This document shows positions 1 to 13,400 of a DNA stretch of 64,000 nucleotides, piece by piece. Under the pieces are notes generated by a model. That model was not told the origin of the DNA and did no database searches. It saw nothing but the letters and a program-made list of their open reading frames with translations. The DNA is taken from the NCBI GenBank assembly GCA_963921795.1, contig OY997656.1, positions 59,004,795 to 59,068,794 of the forward strand, read 5' to 3'. This stretch comes from Nannobrachium achirus. Lineage: Eukaryota > Chordata > Actinopteri > Myctophiformes > Myctophidae. The position numbers were made by a program, and so were the translations under genes. The number at the start of each line of letters is the position of its first letter. The stretch's first letter is position 1.

Positions 1-29
1 GTCTGCTCTTTTCCCCTTCTACACCAAAG

Positions 30-116
30 TTCTTTGCCAAAAATAGCAGATCTACAATCTCACAACTCTGCAAGGCGTTGTGAGATTGTAGATCTGCAAT
101 TTTTGGCTAAAGTTAT
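30..116. repeat. Hairpin palindrome (core-hairpin family)
   Basis: An inverted repeat with arms of about 35 bases and a short centre. The left arm contains AGATCTACAATCTCACAAC and the right arm its complement. The symmetry extends outward through GCCAAAAAT on the left and ATTTTTGGC on the right. It is one of about 25 related hairpins in the window. Confidence 0.8.
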
Positions 117-159
117 CAGAATATGGACGCTAGGGTTCAAGTGGTTAATATAAAACAGG

Positions 160-235
160 AGAAAAAAAGTTTCTATCACTCAAAGATTTGGAGGACCCCC
201 TAGGGGTCCCGGACCCCCTGTTGAAGGCCCCTGTC
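160..235. repeat. hAT-like element end fragment
   Basis: The segment ends in GTTGAAGGCCCCTG and carries GGACCCCCTAGGGGTCCCGG, matching the right end of the complete hAT element at 25846-26281. A second such fragment is at 28880-28980. The left end is missing. From 236 to 520 I see only AT-rich dispersed-repeat sequence; 325-470 resembles 60300-60500 (see findings). Confidence 0.5.
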
Positions 236-522
236 CTAAAGAATAATGTAAGAATAATGTTGTTTATTAACGTTATGAAGATGTCAACACCAGTCCTTCT
301 CCTAAAGTGTAAGAACATTGTTATTATGGTGTCTGCACATTTCTAAAGTGACAATTTAAGGACTTTTTAATACCTCTAAAATGACAAATTAAACATTGGC
401 CAAATTGTCAAATATTAGTGGCAGAAATTGTCAATATAGCAGATCTACAAGCTCACAACGCCTTCTCCCAAAGTGTAGGAATGATATTTATTATGTTCAG
501 AGCAGGGAAGATCAGCCTTATG

Positions 523-618
523 TTACCGTGCGTGCGTGCGTGCGTGCGTGTGTATGTGTCACCAGTTTGTCTTGCTTAGTGACTTTTAATCAAATCAAAT
601 CTAACCTTTACGCTGTGC

Positions 619-675
<57 letters not shown>
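523..675. repeat. GTGC and GT microsatellites
   Basis: A (GTGC)n run at about 526-548 is followed by a pure (GT)n run at about 621-674 that ends in (GA)4. Reading frames through these repeats (poly Val-Cys) are artefacts of the dinucleotide. Confidence 0.9.
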
Positions 676-686
<11 letters not shown>

Positions 687-780
687 TTTGTCTGTCTGTC
701 GCCAGTTTGTCTTGCATAGTGGCTTTTAATCTAAACTTAGTATAATTGTTCCCATATCGGTGTGATAACATTTAGGCTGT

Positions 781-862
781 GTTGTGTGTGTGTGTGTGTG
801 TGCTTGCGCGCACGATGTGTGTGTGTGTGTGTGTGCTTGCGCGCACGACTGTGTGTGCGTGC
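781..862. repeat. GT-rich duplicated microsatellite
   Basis: Two copies of a block made of (GT)n followed by GCTTGCGCGCACGA. This is simple-sequence DNA with Z-DNA-prone purine-pyrimidine alternation. Between 863 and 1340 I see no gene. Confidence 0.75.
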
Positions 863-1347
863 ATATGGCTGTGACTAACTTGTTGTGCAGCTTAGTGACT
901 TTTAAGGAAACGACCCTTATATGATGCATATCACAAACCATTAAGACTACTAAACATTATGACTAAAGACACAGAGCTGCATGGGAACACACCTAGTTAT
1001 GAGTGACACAGTCATAAGCAACCTGAATGAGGCTTTATGATTGTGTAATAACAACAACTTAACTTAATGTGGGGAGGATTGGGCTCAGATTGGTTCCTCT
1101 GGGGAACATCGTGTAGAGCCACATCGCTCCAGGAAAGGCAGGCACCATACATAGTGGAAACCTCTGTTCATTTAAAAAGGAGTAGTTCACCTAAAAAAGG
1201 GGTATTTTCTATCTATTACACACACCTTTCTGATCCAATAAGTCCCAACGAGTCGACTCAAAGAGTAGGAGAGACTACTGAGTCTCCAGTGAAGTCGTGA
1301 CGTGACTCGCTCGTCCCCCGGTTCACAGAAGTAATTCCTCTATAGTG

Positions 1348-1746
1348 TAACGCAGCGGAAGTGCTTTACTGGTGCCACATAAAAAATGTCTTTCATTTTC
1401 CCCATGCACAGACTTTACAAAAATATTTATAACAATTATGTTAAGCCTCGAACCAAGCCATCCAGGATGGCAGTGAATCATGACCATATAACCTTTGATT
1501 CTATGAAAAGAACATTTTGAAAATCGCTAAAAAAAGTGTAGTTATTAAATGTAGCATATCAAATAATTTAATATTAAAATATGTTTTCACGTAGGATAAA
1601 TGGTTTTATGGTCATGATTTACAGCCATCCTGGATGGCTTGGTTCTAGGCTTAACATAATTGTTATAAATATTTTTGTAAAAGTCTATGGGGAAAATGAA
1701 TGACAATTTGTAAGTGGCACCAGTAAACCACTTCCGCTGCGATCTG
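1348..1746. repeat. Long inverted-repeat element (MITE-like)
   Basis: Arms of about 140 bases (about 1350-1490 and 1606-1745) are inverted copies of each other, separated by about 115 AT-rich bases. Landmarks are CAGCGGAAGTG at the left end, CCACTTCCGCTGC at the right end, and CCATCCAGGATGG inside both arms. A truncated copy lies at 3842-3935, so this is a dispersed element. No transposase is present. From 1747 to 2070 no feature was recognised. Confidence 0.75.
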
Positions 1747-2070
1747 TGATGCTCTATGGAGAATAACATTGGGTCATTGTAAAATCGTCTCGTATAAAGC
1801 ATTGTGGTCCACAAATAAACACATAATAAACTCGTTATTGTCGGGGAGGCGTCTCTGTATGGTTTACGATAGTCAGTCACTAATATTTGATACAGCCTGT
1901 TTCTAGCGAACATGTAACTAATTGGGCGACAGTAACATTATCGTTTTCTCATCATCAGTTGATTCTTCATATCCATATGAGTCAAACCGCTGAGATCATT
2001 TGTTTATGTTTGGAACACAGTTCTTGTATGACGCCATATGAAAAAAAAGTCTTTGGGAATTCAGAATGGA

Positions 2071-2127
2071 GGGGGGGGGGGGGGGGGGGACAGGGGGGGG
2101 AGGGGGGGGAACAGGGGGGGGGGGGGG
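2071..2127. repeat. Poly-G tract, G-quadruplex prone
   Basis: Nearly uninterrupted G runs (19, 8, 8 and about 16 bases) separated by A, CA or AACA. Four such runs in 57 bases are sufficient for an intramolecular quadruplex. It is also a typical site of sequencing error. Confidence 0.85.
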
Positions 2128-2332
2128 ACGTGAATCAGATAGGATGTGTAAATGACGTCAGACTTCAATTCTCTTTCGGGATTTTAAACTTTTTTTGACT
2201 CGGGTTCACCCCTGTAAACATCTTGCATGGCATCACTGACTTACACTGTTCATTTTTAGAATCCTACATCATATTACGCAACATAAATATGCACATCTTT
2301 TCACCTGAGATACGTGTAGGCTGTGTCACAGA

Positions 2333-2693
2333 TAGGGCTGTCACAATTATTACATAATCGTCTAATCGTGATTATTTGACATTATCGCAATTATTTTGTC
2401 ATAATCGTCATAATCGTGAATGTTGAAACATGTCAGAAATAGTGGAAATAGCCGATATACAAGCTCACAACACGTCGCGATCAATGTTATTTTTTAAGTA
2501 GTAAGTTGTCAAATATGTCAGTAATTTCTTCGTGTATTTAGGTTTTGTGTCAAATCTGCCATGTGCAACTTCAAAGCCTAAAAGCCAAACAGAAATGTAA
2601 TTGTCAATGACAAAAACACAATTAAATCGTTAATTGCCAATTATTTGAGTGACAATTAATCGTCATGTAAAATGTCATATCGTGACAGCCCTA
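2333..2693. mobile_element. hAT-type MITE, TIR TAGGGCTGTCAC
   Basis: A complete non-autonomous element of 361 bp. The terminal inverted repeats TAGGGCTGTCAC and GTGACAGCCCTA are flanked by a perfect 8-bp target duplication GTCACAGA (2325-2332 and 2694-2701), which is diagnostic of hAT. The interior is AT-rich, has no transposase, and carries only half of the core hairpin. Further copies are at 3047-3437, 21271-21670, 42890-43163 and 47523-48524. Confidence 0.9.
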
Positions 2694-2794
2694 GTCACAG
2701 AGAAACATCCGTTTCCATCAGAACTGACCGAAAGTAACTTTATATTTGACATTTAACCACTTGAACCCCACCGTCCCTATTCTGGGGGGGAAGG

Positions 2795-2879
2795 TTCACC
2801 AAAAATAGCCGATCTACAAGCTCACAACACGTCACTACGTGGCGCCTTGTGAGCTTGTAGATCTGATATTTTTGGTGAA
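2795..2879. repeat. Hairpin palindrome, solitary copy
   Basis: Outer symmetric arms TTCACCAAAAAT and ATTTTTGGTGAA enclose the standard core AGATCTACAAGCTCACAA-like arms (left GCCGATCTACAAGCTCACAA). The centre is a variant palindrome containing CACGTCACTACGTGGC. The outer arms differ from those of hairpins inside other elements. Confidence 0.8.
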
Positions 2880-2907
2880 GAGAGGTGGCTGTGGATGGGA
2901 AAAGAAC

Positions 2908-3045
2908 TCATCAAGTACAGTGTGAATCAGGGCTGTTCTTACTAGGGGTGCCACGGTTCAGTCAGCCCACGGTTCGGTTCGTATCTCGGTTTGTTCAGCA
3001 TAGTGAGGTGATATTGATGAAGTGATAGCGATTGAGTATTCTGAG
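2908..3045. repeat. Direct repeat of 3612-3700 with an internal insertion
   Basis: CAGTGTGAATCAGG, CTGTTCTTACTA and ATAGTGAGGTGATATTGATG occur here and again, contiguously, at 3612-3700. In this copy about 50 bases containing GGTTCAGTCAGCCCACGG are inserted between the second and third blocks. The pair indicates an old tandem duplication later separated by a MITE. Confidence 0.6.
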
Positions 3046-3046
3046 G

Positions 3047-3437
3047 CACCGATTAGGACATTTTACATGACGATTATTTGCCACTCAAATAATTGCGATT
3101 AACAATTTAATTGTGTTTTTGTCGTTGACAATTACATTTCTGTTTGGCTTTTAGGCTTTGAAGTTGCACATGGTAGATATGACACATAACCTAAATATAC
3201 AAAGAAATTACTGACATATTTGACAACTTTATACTTAAAAAAAGAACATTGATAGTGGAAATAGCCGATCTAAAGGGCTCACAATTGTGAGCTTGTAGAT
3301 CTGCTATTTCCACTATTTTTGACTTTTTTAAAATATATGAACATTTTTCAATATGGAAACGATTATGAAAAAGAATCACGATTATTTAAAAAAAAATCAC
3401 GATTAGACGATTATGTAATAATTGTGACAGCCCTAGT
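3047..3437. mobile_element. hAT-type MITE (TAGGGCTGTCAC family), 5' end degraded
   Basis: The right end GTGACAGCCCTA is intact, while the left end starts at ACATTTTACATGACG without a clear TIR. Inside, 3246-3318 is a shortened core hairpin with arms GATAGTGGAAATAGC and GCTATTTCCACTAT. Confidence 0.75.
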
Positions 3438-3800
3438 AACATATCTAACTAAGATTGAAATTCAACATCCCTAGGAGAATCTTTGACAGCTAGGGTAATT
3501 CTGGGTCTCATTCACTTACTATACACTGTACTATAAGGGAAAAAAATCACTCCTAAAAATATACTTTAAGTGGGATGTGAGGGGTCTAACTAGGTGTTTT
3601 AAAAAGAACTCAGCCAGCACAGTGTGAATCAGGTCTGTTCTTACTAAGCATAGTGAGGTGATATTGATGTAGTGATAGTGATTGAGTATTCTGATGCTGA
3701 GCCACCCCTGGACTGACCTCACGCCACCCACTTTGAGAAACCCTGGACTCTTGACCGATGACTGGGTCATCAGAGTATTGCCTCAGAATGTCCATGAATT
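3438..3800. repeat. Fragment of the palindromic element seen at 34.5 and 45.0 kb
   Basis: TCCCTAGGAGAATC, ATACTTTAAGTGGGATGTGAG and GGGGTCTAACTAGG parallel sequences in the arms of the element at 28985-35195. The copy is diverged and incomplete. 3842-3935 repeats the arm of the inverted element at 1348-1746. Confidence 0.5.
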
Positions 3801-4036
3801 CAGTGCTTCATTGTGAGTGCCATTTATAGAAAATATAGAGCGTCGCAGCGGAAGTGGTTAACTGGTGCCACTCGTCATTCATTTTCCCCATAGACTTAGA
3901 TTTTTTATTTATTTATAACAATTATGTTAAGAACTACTCTTAGTACACCGGGTCCATTTGGTTCCATTTGGTGCACTCTCAGAGTTGGATAAACAAAACA
4001 CTTCTGACGATGTGCTGTCTATGTGCGTGCATGTCG

Positions 4037-4190
<154 letters not shown>

Positions 4191-4405
4191 AAGGTGAGTA
4201 AAGCGAAAGTCCAACGTTACACTCACACACGCAGGTCACATGCTGTTTATGTGGGCCTGTGTGTGTGTGCGTGCGTGCGTGTGTGTGTGTGTTGCGAGTT
4301 TAGTCAATATTTGTGCGTTTCTTCCAGCAGTGAGACAGAGCAGAGCCCACTCAGCAGCAGTGTGTTTTCATTTCCCCTGCTGGTCAAAGTCACCTTCCTT
4401 CCTCT

Positions 4406-7400
4406 GAAACCCTCCATACCAGAGCAGTCTAACATGACTCTACCTACTGTATGAAACCTCTATACCAGAGCAGTCTAACATGACTCTACCTACTGTATGA
4501 AACCTCCATACCAGAGCAGTCTAACATGACTCTACCTACTGTATGAAACCTCCATACCAGAGCAGTCTAACATGACTCTACCTACTGTATGAAACCTCTA
4601 TACCAGAGCAGTCTAACATGACTCTACCTACTGTATGAAACCTCCATACCAGAGCAGTCTAACATGACTCTACCTACTGTATGAAACCTCCATACCAGAG
4701 CAGTCTAACATGACTCTACCTACTGTATGAAACCTCCATACCAGAGCAGTCTAACATGACTCTACCTACTGTATGAAACCTCCATACCAGAGCAGTCTAA
4801 CATGACTCTACCTACTGTATGAAACCTCTATACCAGAGCAGTCTAACATGACTCTACCTACTGTATGAAACCTCCATACCAGAGCAGTCTAACATGACTC
4901 TACCTACTGTATGAAACCTCCATACCAGAGCAGTCTAACATGACTCTACCTACTGTATGAAACCTCCATACCAGAGCAGTCTAACATGACTCTACCTACT
5001 GTATGAACCCTCCATACCAGAGCAGTCTAACATGACTCTACCTACTGTATGAAACCTCCATACCAGAGCAGTCTAACATGACTCTACCTACTGTATGAAA
5101 CCTCCATACCAGAGCAGTCTAACATGACTCTACCTACTGTATGAAACCTCTATACCAGAGCAGTCTAACATGACTCTACCTACTGTATGAAACCTCTATA
5201 CCAGAGCAGTCTAACATGACTCTACCTACTGTATGAAACCTCCATACCAGAGCAGTCTAACATGACTCTACCTACTGTATGAAACCTCCATACCAGAGCA
5301 GTCTAACATGACTCTACCTACTGTATGAAACCTCCATACCAGAGCAGTCTAACATGACTCTACCTACTGTATGAAACCTCTATACCAGAGCAGTCTAACG
5401 TGACTCTACCTACTGTATGAAACCTCCATACCAGAGCAGTCTAACGTGACTCTACCTACTGTATGAAACCTCTATACCAGAGCAGTCTAACATGACTCTA
5501 CCTACTGTATGAAACCTCTATACCAGAGCAGTCTAACATGACTCTACCTACTGTATGAAACCTCCATACCAGAGCAGTCTAACATGACTCTACCTACTGT
5601 ATGAAACCTCCATACCAGAGCAGTCTAACATGACTCTACCTACTGTATGAAACCTCCATACCAGAGCAGTCTAACGTGACTCTACCTACTGTATGAAACC
5701 TCCTACCAGAGCAGTCTAACATGACTCTACCTACTGTATGAACCCTCCATACCAGAGCAGTCTAACATGACTCTACCTACTGTATGAAACCTCCTACCAG
5801 AGCAGTCTAACATGACTCTACCTACTGTATGAAACCTCTATACCAGAGCAGTCTAACATGACTCTACCTACTGTATGAAACCTCCATACCAGAGCAGTCT
5901 AACATGACTCTACCTACTGTATGAAACCTCCATACCAGAGCAGTCTAACATGACTCTACCTACTGTATGAAACCTCTATACCAGAGCAGTCTAACATGAC
6001 TCTACCTACTGTATGAAACCTCCATACCAGAGCAGTCTAACATGACTCTACCTACTGTATGAAACCTCCATACCAGAGCAGTCTAACATGACTCTACCTA
6101 CTGTATGAAACCTCTATACCAGAGCAGTCTAACATGACTCTCTACCTACTGTATGAAACCTCCATACCAGAGCAGTCTAACATGACTCTACCTACTGTAT
6201 GAAACCTCCATACCAGAGCAGTCTAACATGACTCTACCTACTGTATGAAACCTCCATACCAGAGCAGTCTAACATGACTCTACCTACTGTATGAAACCTC
6301 TATACCAGAGCAGTCTAACATGACTCTACCTACTGTATGAAACCTCTATACCAGAGCAGTCTAACATGACTCTACCTACTGTATGAAACCTCCATACCAG
6401 AGCAGTCTAACATGACTCTACCTACTGTATGAAACCCTCCATACCAGAGCAGTCTAACATGACTCTACCTACTGTATGAAACCTCCATACCAGAGCAGTC
6501 TAACATGACTCTACCTACTGTATGAAACCTCCATACCAGAGCAGTCTAACATGACTCTACTACTGTATGAAACCTCTATACCAGAGCAGTCTAACATGAC
6601 TCTACCTACTGTATGAAACCTCCATACCAGAGCAGTCTAACATGACTCTACCTACTGTATGAAACCTCTATACCAGAGCAGTCTAACATGACTCTACCTA
6701 CTGTATGAAACCTCCATACCAGAGCAGTCTAACATGACTCTACCTACTGTATGAAACCTCCATACCAGAGCAGTCTAACATGACTCTACCTACTGTATGA
6801 AACCTCCATACCAGAGCAGTCTAACATGACTCTACCTACTGTATGAAACCTCTATACCAGAGCAGTCTAACATGACTCTACCTACTGTATGAAACCTCCA
6901 TACCAGAGCAGTCTAACATGACTCTACCTACTGTATGAAACCTCCATACCAGAGCAGTCTAACATGACTCTACCTACTGTATGAAACCTCCATACCAGAG
7001 CAGTCTAACATGACTCTACCTACTGTATGAAACCTCTATACCAGAGCAGTCTAACATGACTCTACCTACTGTATGAACCCTCCATACCAGAGCAGTCTAA
7101 CATGACTCTACCTACTGTATGAAACCTCCATACCAGAGCAGTCTAACATGACTCTACCTACTGTATGAAACCTCCATACCAGAGCAGTCTAACATGACTC
7201 TACCTACTGTATGAAACCTCTATACCAGAGCAGTCTAACATGACTCTACCTACTGTATGAAACCTCCATACCAGAGCAGTCTAACATGACTCTACCTACT
7301 GTATGAAACCTCTATACCAGAGCAGTCTAACATGACTCTACCTACTGTATGAAACCTCTATACCAGAGCAGTCTAACATGACTCTACCTACTGTATGAAA

Positions 7401-10400
7401 CCTCCATACCAGAGCAGTCTAACATGACTCTACCTACTGTATGAAACCTCCATACCAGAGCAGTCTAACATGACTCTACCTACTGTATGAAACCTCCATA
7501 CCAGAGCAGTCTAACATGACTCTACCTACTGTATGAAACCTCTATACCAGAGCAGTCTAACATGACTCTACCTACTGTATGAACCCTCCATACCAGAGCA
7601 GTCTAACATGACTCTACCTACTGTATGAAACCTCTATACCAGAGCAGTCTAACATGACTCTACCTACTGTATGAAACCTCCATACCAGAGCAGTCTAACA
7701 TGACTCTACCTACTGTATGAAACCTCCATACCAGAGCAGTCTAACATGACTCTACCTACTGTATGAAACCTCCATACCAGAGCAGTCTAACATGACTCTA
7801 CCTACTGTATGAAACCTCCATACCAGAGCAGTCTAACATGACTCTACCTACTGTATGAAACCTCCATACCAGAGCAGTCTAACATGACTCTACCTACTGT
7901 ATGAAACCTCCATACCAGAGCAGTCTAACATGACTCTACCTACTGTATGAAACCTCCATACCAGAGCAGTCTAACATGACTCTACCTACTGTATGAAACC
8001 TCTATACCAGAGCAGTCTAACATGACTCTACCTACTGTATGAAACCTCCATACCAGAGCAGTCTAACATGACTCTACCTACTGTATGAAACCTCCATACC
8101 AGAGCAGTCTAACATGACTCTACCTACTGTATGAAACCCTCCATACCAGAGCAGTCTAACATGACTCTACCTACTGTATGAAACCTCTATACCAGAGCAG
8201 TCTAACATGACTCTACCTACTGTATGAAACCTCCATACCAGAGCAGTCTAACATGACTCTACCTACTGTATGAAACCTCCATACCAGAGCAGTCTAACAT
8301 GACTCTACCTACTGTATGAAACCTCCATACCAGAGCAGTCTAACATGACTCTACCTACTGTATGAAACCTCCATACCAGAGCAGTCTAACATGACTCTAC
8401 CTACTGTATGAAACCTCTATACCAGAGCAGTCTAACATGACTCTACCTACTGTATGAAACCTCATACCAGAGCAGTCTAACATGACTCTACCTACTGTAT
8501 GAAACCTCCATACCAGAGCAGTCTAACATGACTCTACCTACTGTATGAAACCTCCATACCAGAGCAGTCTAACATGACTCTACCTACTGTATGAAACCTC
8601 CATACCAGAGCAGTCTAACATGACTCTACCTACTGTATGAAACCTCCATACCAGAGCAGTCTAACATGACTCTACCTACTGTATGAAACCTCTATACCAG
8701 AGCAGTCTAACATGACTCTACCTACTGTATGAAACCTCCATACCAGAGCAGTCTAACATGACTCTACCTACTGTATGGAAACCTCCATACCAGAGCAGTC
8801 TAACATGACTCTACCCTACTGTATGAAACCTCCATACCAGAGCAGTCTAACATGACTCTACCTACTGTATGAAACTCCATACCAGAGCAGTCTAACATGA
8901 CTCTACTACTGTATGAAACCTCCAATACCAGAGCAGTCCTAACAATGACTCCTACCTACTGTATGAACCTCCATACCAGAGCAGTCTAACATGACTCTAC
9001 CTACTGTATGAAACCCTCCATACCAGAGCAGTCTAACATGACTCTACCTACTGTATGAAACCTCTAATACCAGATGCAGTCTAACATGACTCTACCTACT
9101 GTATGAAACCTCTATACCAGACTAACATGACTCTACCTACTGTATGAAACCTCTATACCAGAGCAGTCTAACATGACTCTACCTACTGTATGAAACCTCC
9201 ATACCAGAGCAGTCTAACATGACTCTACCTACTGTATGAAACCTCCATACCAGAGCAGTCTAACATGACTCTACCTACTGTATGAAACCTCTATACCAGA
9301 GCAGTCTAACATGACTCTACCTACTGTATGAAACCTCTATACCAGAGCAGTCTAACATGACTCTACCTACTGTATGAAACCTCTATACCAGAGCAGTCTA
9401 ACATGACTCTACCTACTGTATGAAACCTCCATACCAGAGCAGTCTAACATGACTCTACCTACTGTATGAAACCTCCATACCAGAGCAGTCTAACATGACT
9501 CTACCTACTGTATGAAACCTCCATACCAGAGCAGTCTAACATGACTCTACCTACTGTATGAAACCTCCTACCAGAGCAGTCTAACATGACTCTACCTACT
9601 GTATGAACCCTCCATACCAGAGCAGTCTAACATGACTCTACCTACTGTATGAAACCTCCATACCAGAGCAGTCTAACATGACTCTACCTACTGTATGAAA
9701 CCTCTATACCAGAGCAGTCTAACATGACTCTACCTACTGTATGAAACCTCCATACCAGAGCAGTCTAACATGACTCTACCTACTGTATGAAACCTCCTAC
9801 CAGAGCAGTCTAACATGACTCTACCTACTGTATGAAACCTCCTACCAGAGCAGTCTAACATGACTCTACCTACTGTATGAAACCTGCAGTCTAACATGAC
9901 TCTACCTACTGTATGAAACCTCTATACCAGAGCAGTCTAACATGACTCTACCTACTGTATGAACCCTCCATACCAGAGCAGTCTAACATGACTCTACCTA
10001 CTGTATGAAACCTCCTACCAGAGCAGTCTAACATGACTCTACCTACTGTATGAAACCTCTATACCAGAGCAGTCTAACATGACTCTACCTACTGTATGAA
10101 ACCTCTATACCAGAGCAGTCTAACATGACTCTACCTACTGTATGAAACCTCCATACCAGAGCAGTCTAACATGACTCTACCTACTGTATGAAACCTCCAT
10201 ACCAGAGCAGTCTAACATGACTCTACCTACTGTATGAAACCTCCATACCAGAGCAGTTTAACATGACTCTACCTACTGTATGAAACCTCTATACCAGAGC
10301 AGTCTAACATGACTCTACCTACTGTATGAAACCTCCATACCAGAGCAGTCTAACATGACTCTACCTACTGTATGAAACCTCCATACCAGAGCAGTCTAAC

Positions 10401-13400
10401 ATGACTCTACCTACTGTATGAAACCTCCATACCAGAGCAGTCTAACATGACTCTACCTACTGTATGAAACCTCCATACCAGAGCAGTCTAACATGACTCA
10501 ACCTACTGTATGAAACCTCCATACCAGAGCAGTCTAACATGACTCTACCTACTGTATGAAACCTCCTACCAGAGCAGTCTAACATGACTCTACCTACTGT
10601 ATGAACCCTCCATACCAGAGCAGTCTAACATGACTCTACCTACTGTATGAAACCTCCATACCAGAGCAGTCTAACATGACTCTACCTACTGTATGAAACC
10701 TCCATACCAGAGCAGTCTAACATGACTCTACCTACTGTATGAAACCTCCATACCAGAGCAGTCTAACATGACTCTACCTACTGTATGAAACCTCCATACC
10801 AGAGCAGTCTAACATGACTCTACCTACTGTATGAAACCTCCATACCAGAGCAGTCTAACATGACTCTACCTACTGTATGAAACCTCTATACCAGAGCAGT
10901 CTAACATGACTCTACCTACTGTATGAAACCTCCATACCAGAGCAGTCTAACATGACTCTACCTACTGTATGAAACCTCCATACCAGAGCAGTCTAACATG
11001 ACTCTACCTACTGTATGAAACCTCCATACCAGAGCAGTCTAGCATGACTCTACCTACTGTATGAAACCTCCATACCAGAGCAGTCTAACATGACTCTACC
11101 TACTGTATGAAACCTCTATACCAGAGCAGTCTAACATGACTCTACCTACTGTATGAAACCTCCATACCAGAGCAGTCTAACATGACTCTACCTACTGTAT
11201 GAAACCTCCATACCAGAGCAGTCTAACATGACTCTACCTACTGTATGAACCCTCCATACCAGAGCAGTCTAACATGACTCTACCTACTGTATGAAACCTC
11301 CATACCAGAGCAGTCTAACATGACTCTACCTACTGTATGAAACCTCTATACCAGAGCAGTCTAACATGACTCTACCTACTGTATGAACCCTCTATACCAG
11401 AGCAGTCTAACATGACTCTACCTACTGTATGAAACCTCCATACCAGAGCAGTCTAACATGACTCTACCTACTGTATGAAACCTCCATACCAGAGCAGTCT
11501 AACATGACTCTACCTACTGTATGAAACCTCCATACCAGAGCAGTCTAACATGACTCTACCTACTGTATGAAACCTCCATACCAGAGCAGTCTAACATTAC
11601 TCTACCTACTGTATGAAACCTCCATACCAGAGCAGTCTAACATGACTCTACCTACTGTATGAAACCTCTATACCAGAGCAGTCTAACATGACTCTACCTA
11701 CTGTATGAAACCTCCATACCAGAGCAGTCTAACATGACTCTACCTACTGTATGAAACCTCCATACCAGAGCAGTCTAACATGACTCTACCTACTGTATGA
11801 AACCTCTATACCAGAGCAGTCTAACATGACTCTACCTACTGTATGAAACCTCTATACCAGAGCAGTCTAACATGACTCTACCTACTGTATGAAACCTCCA
11901 TACCAGAGCAGTCTAACATGACTCTACCTACTGTATGAAACCTCCATACCAGAGCAGTCTAACATGACTCTACCTACTGTATGAAACCTCCATACCAGAG
12001 CAGTCTAACATGACTCTACCTACTGTATGAAACCTCCATACCAGAGCAGTCTAACATGACTCTACCTACTGTATGAAACCTCCATACCAGAGCAGTCTAA
12101 CATGACTCTACCTACTGTATGAAACCTCCATACCAGAGCAGTCTAACATGACTCTACCTACTGTATGAAACCTCTATACCAGAGCAGTCTAACATGACTC
12201 TACCTACTGTATGAAACCTCCATACCAGAGCAGTCTAACATGACTCTACCTACTGTATGAAACCTCCATACCAGAGCAGTCTAACATGACTCTACCTACT
12301 GTATGAAACCTCCATACCAGAGCAGTCTAACATGACTCTACCTACTGTATGAAACCTCCATACCAGAGCAGTCTAACATGACTCTACCTACTGTATGAAA
12401 CCTCTATACCAGAGCAGTCTAACATGACTCAACCTACTGTATGAAACCTCCATACCAGAGCAGTCTAACATGACTCTACCTACTGTATGAAACCTCCATA
12501 CCAGAGCAGTCTAACATGACTCTACCTACTGTATGAAACCTCCATACCAGAGCAGTCTAACATGACTCTACCTACTGTATGAAACCTCCATACCAGAGCA
12601 GTCTAACATTACTCTACCTACTGTATGAAACCTCCATACCAGAGCAGTCTAACATGACTCTACCTACTGTATGAAACCTCTATACCAGAGCAGTCTAACA
12701 TGACTCTACCTACTGTATGAAACCTCTATACCAGAGCAGTCTAACATGACTCTACCTACTGTATGAAACCTCCATACCAGAGCAGTCTAACATGACTCTA
12801 CCTACTGTATGAAACCTCCATACCAGAGCAGTCTAACATGACTCTACCTACTGTATGAAACCTCTATACCAGAGCAGTCTAACATGACTCTACCTACTGT
12901 ATGAAACCTCCATACCAGAGCAGTCTAACATGACTCTACCTACTGTATGAAACCTCCATACCAGAGCAGTCTAACATGACTCTACCTACTGTATGAAACC
13001 TCTATACCAGAGCAGTCTAACATGACTCTACCTACTGTATGAAACCTCCATACCAGAGCAGTCTAACATGACTCTACCTACTGTATGAACCCTCTATACC
13101 AGAGCAGTCTAACATGACTCTACCTACTGTATGAAACCTCCATACCAGAGCAGTCTAACATGACTCTACCTACTGTATGAAACCTCCATACCAGAGCAGT
13201 CTAACATGACTCTACCTACTGTATGAAACCTCCATACCAGAGCAGTCTAACATGACTCTACCTACTGTATGAAACCTCCTACCAGAGCAGTCTAACATGA
13301 CTCTACCTACTGTATGAAACCTCCATACCAGAGCAGTCTAACATGACTCTACCTACTGTATGAAACCTCTATACCAGAGCAGTCTAACATGACTCAACCT

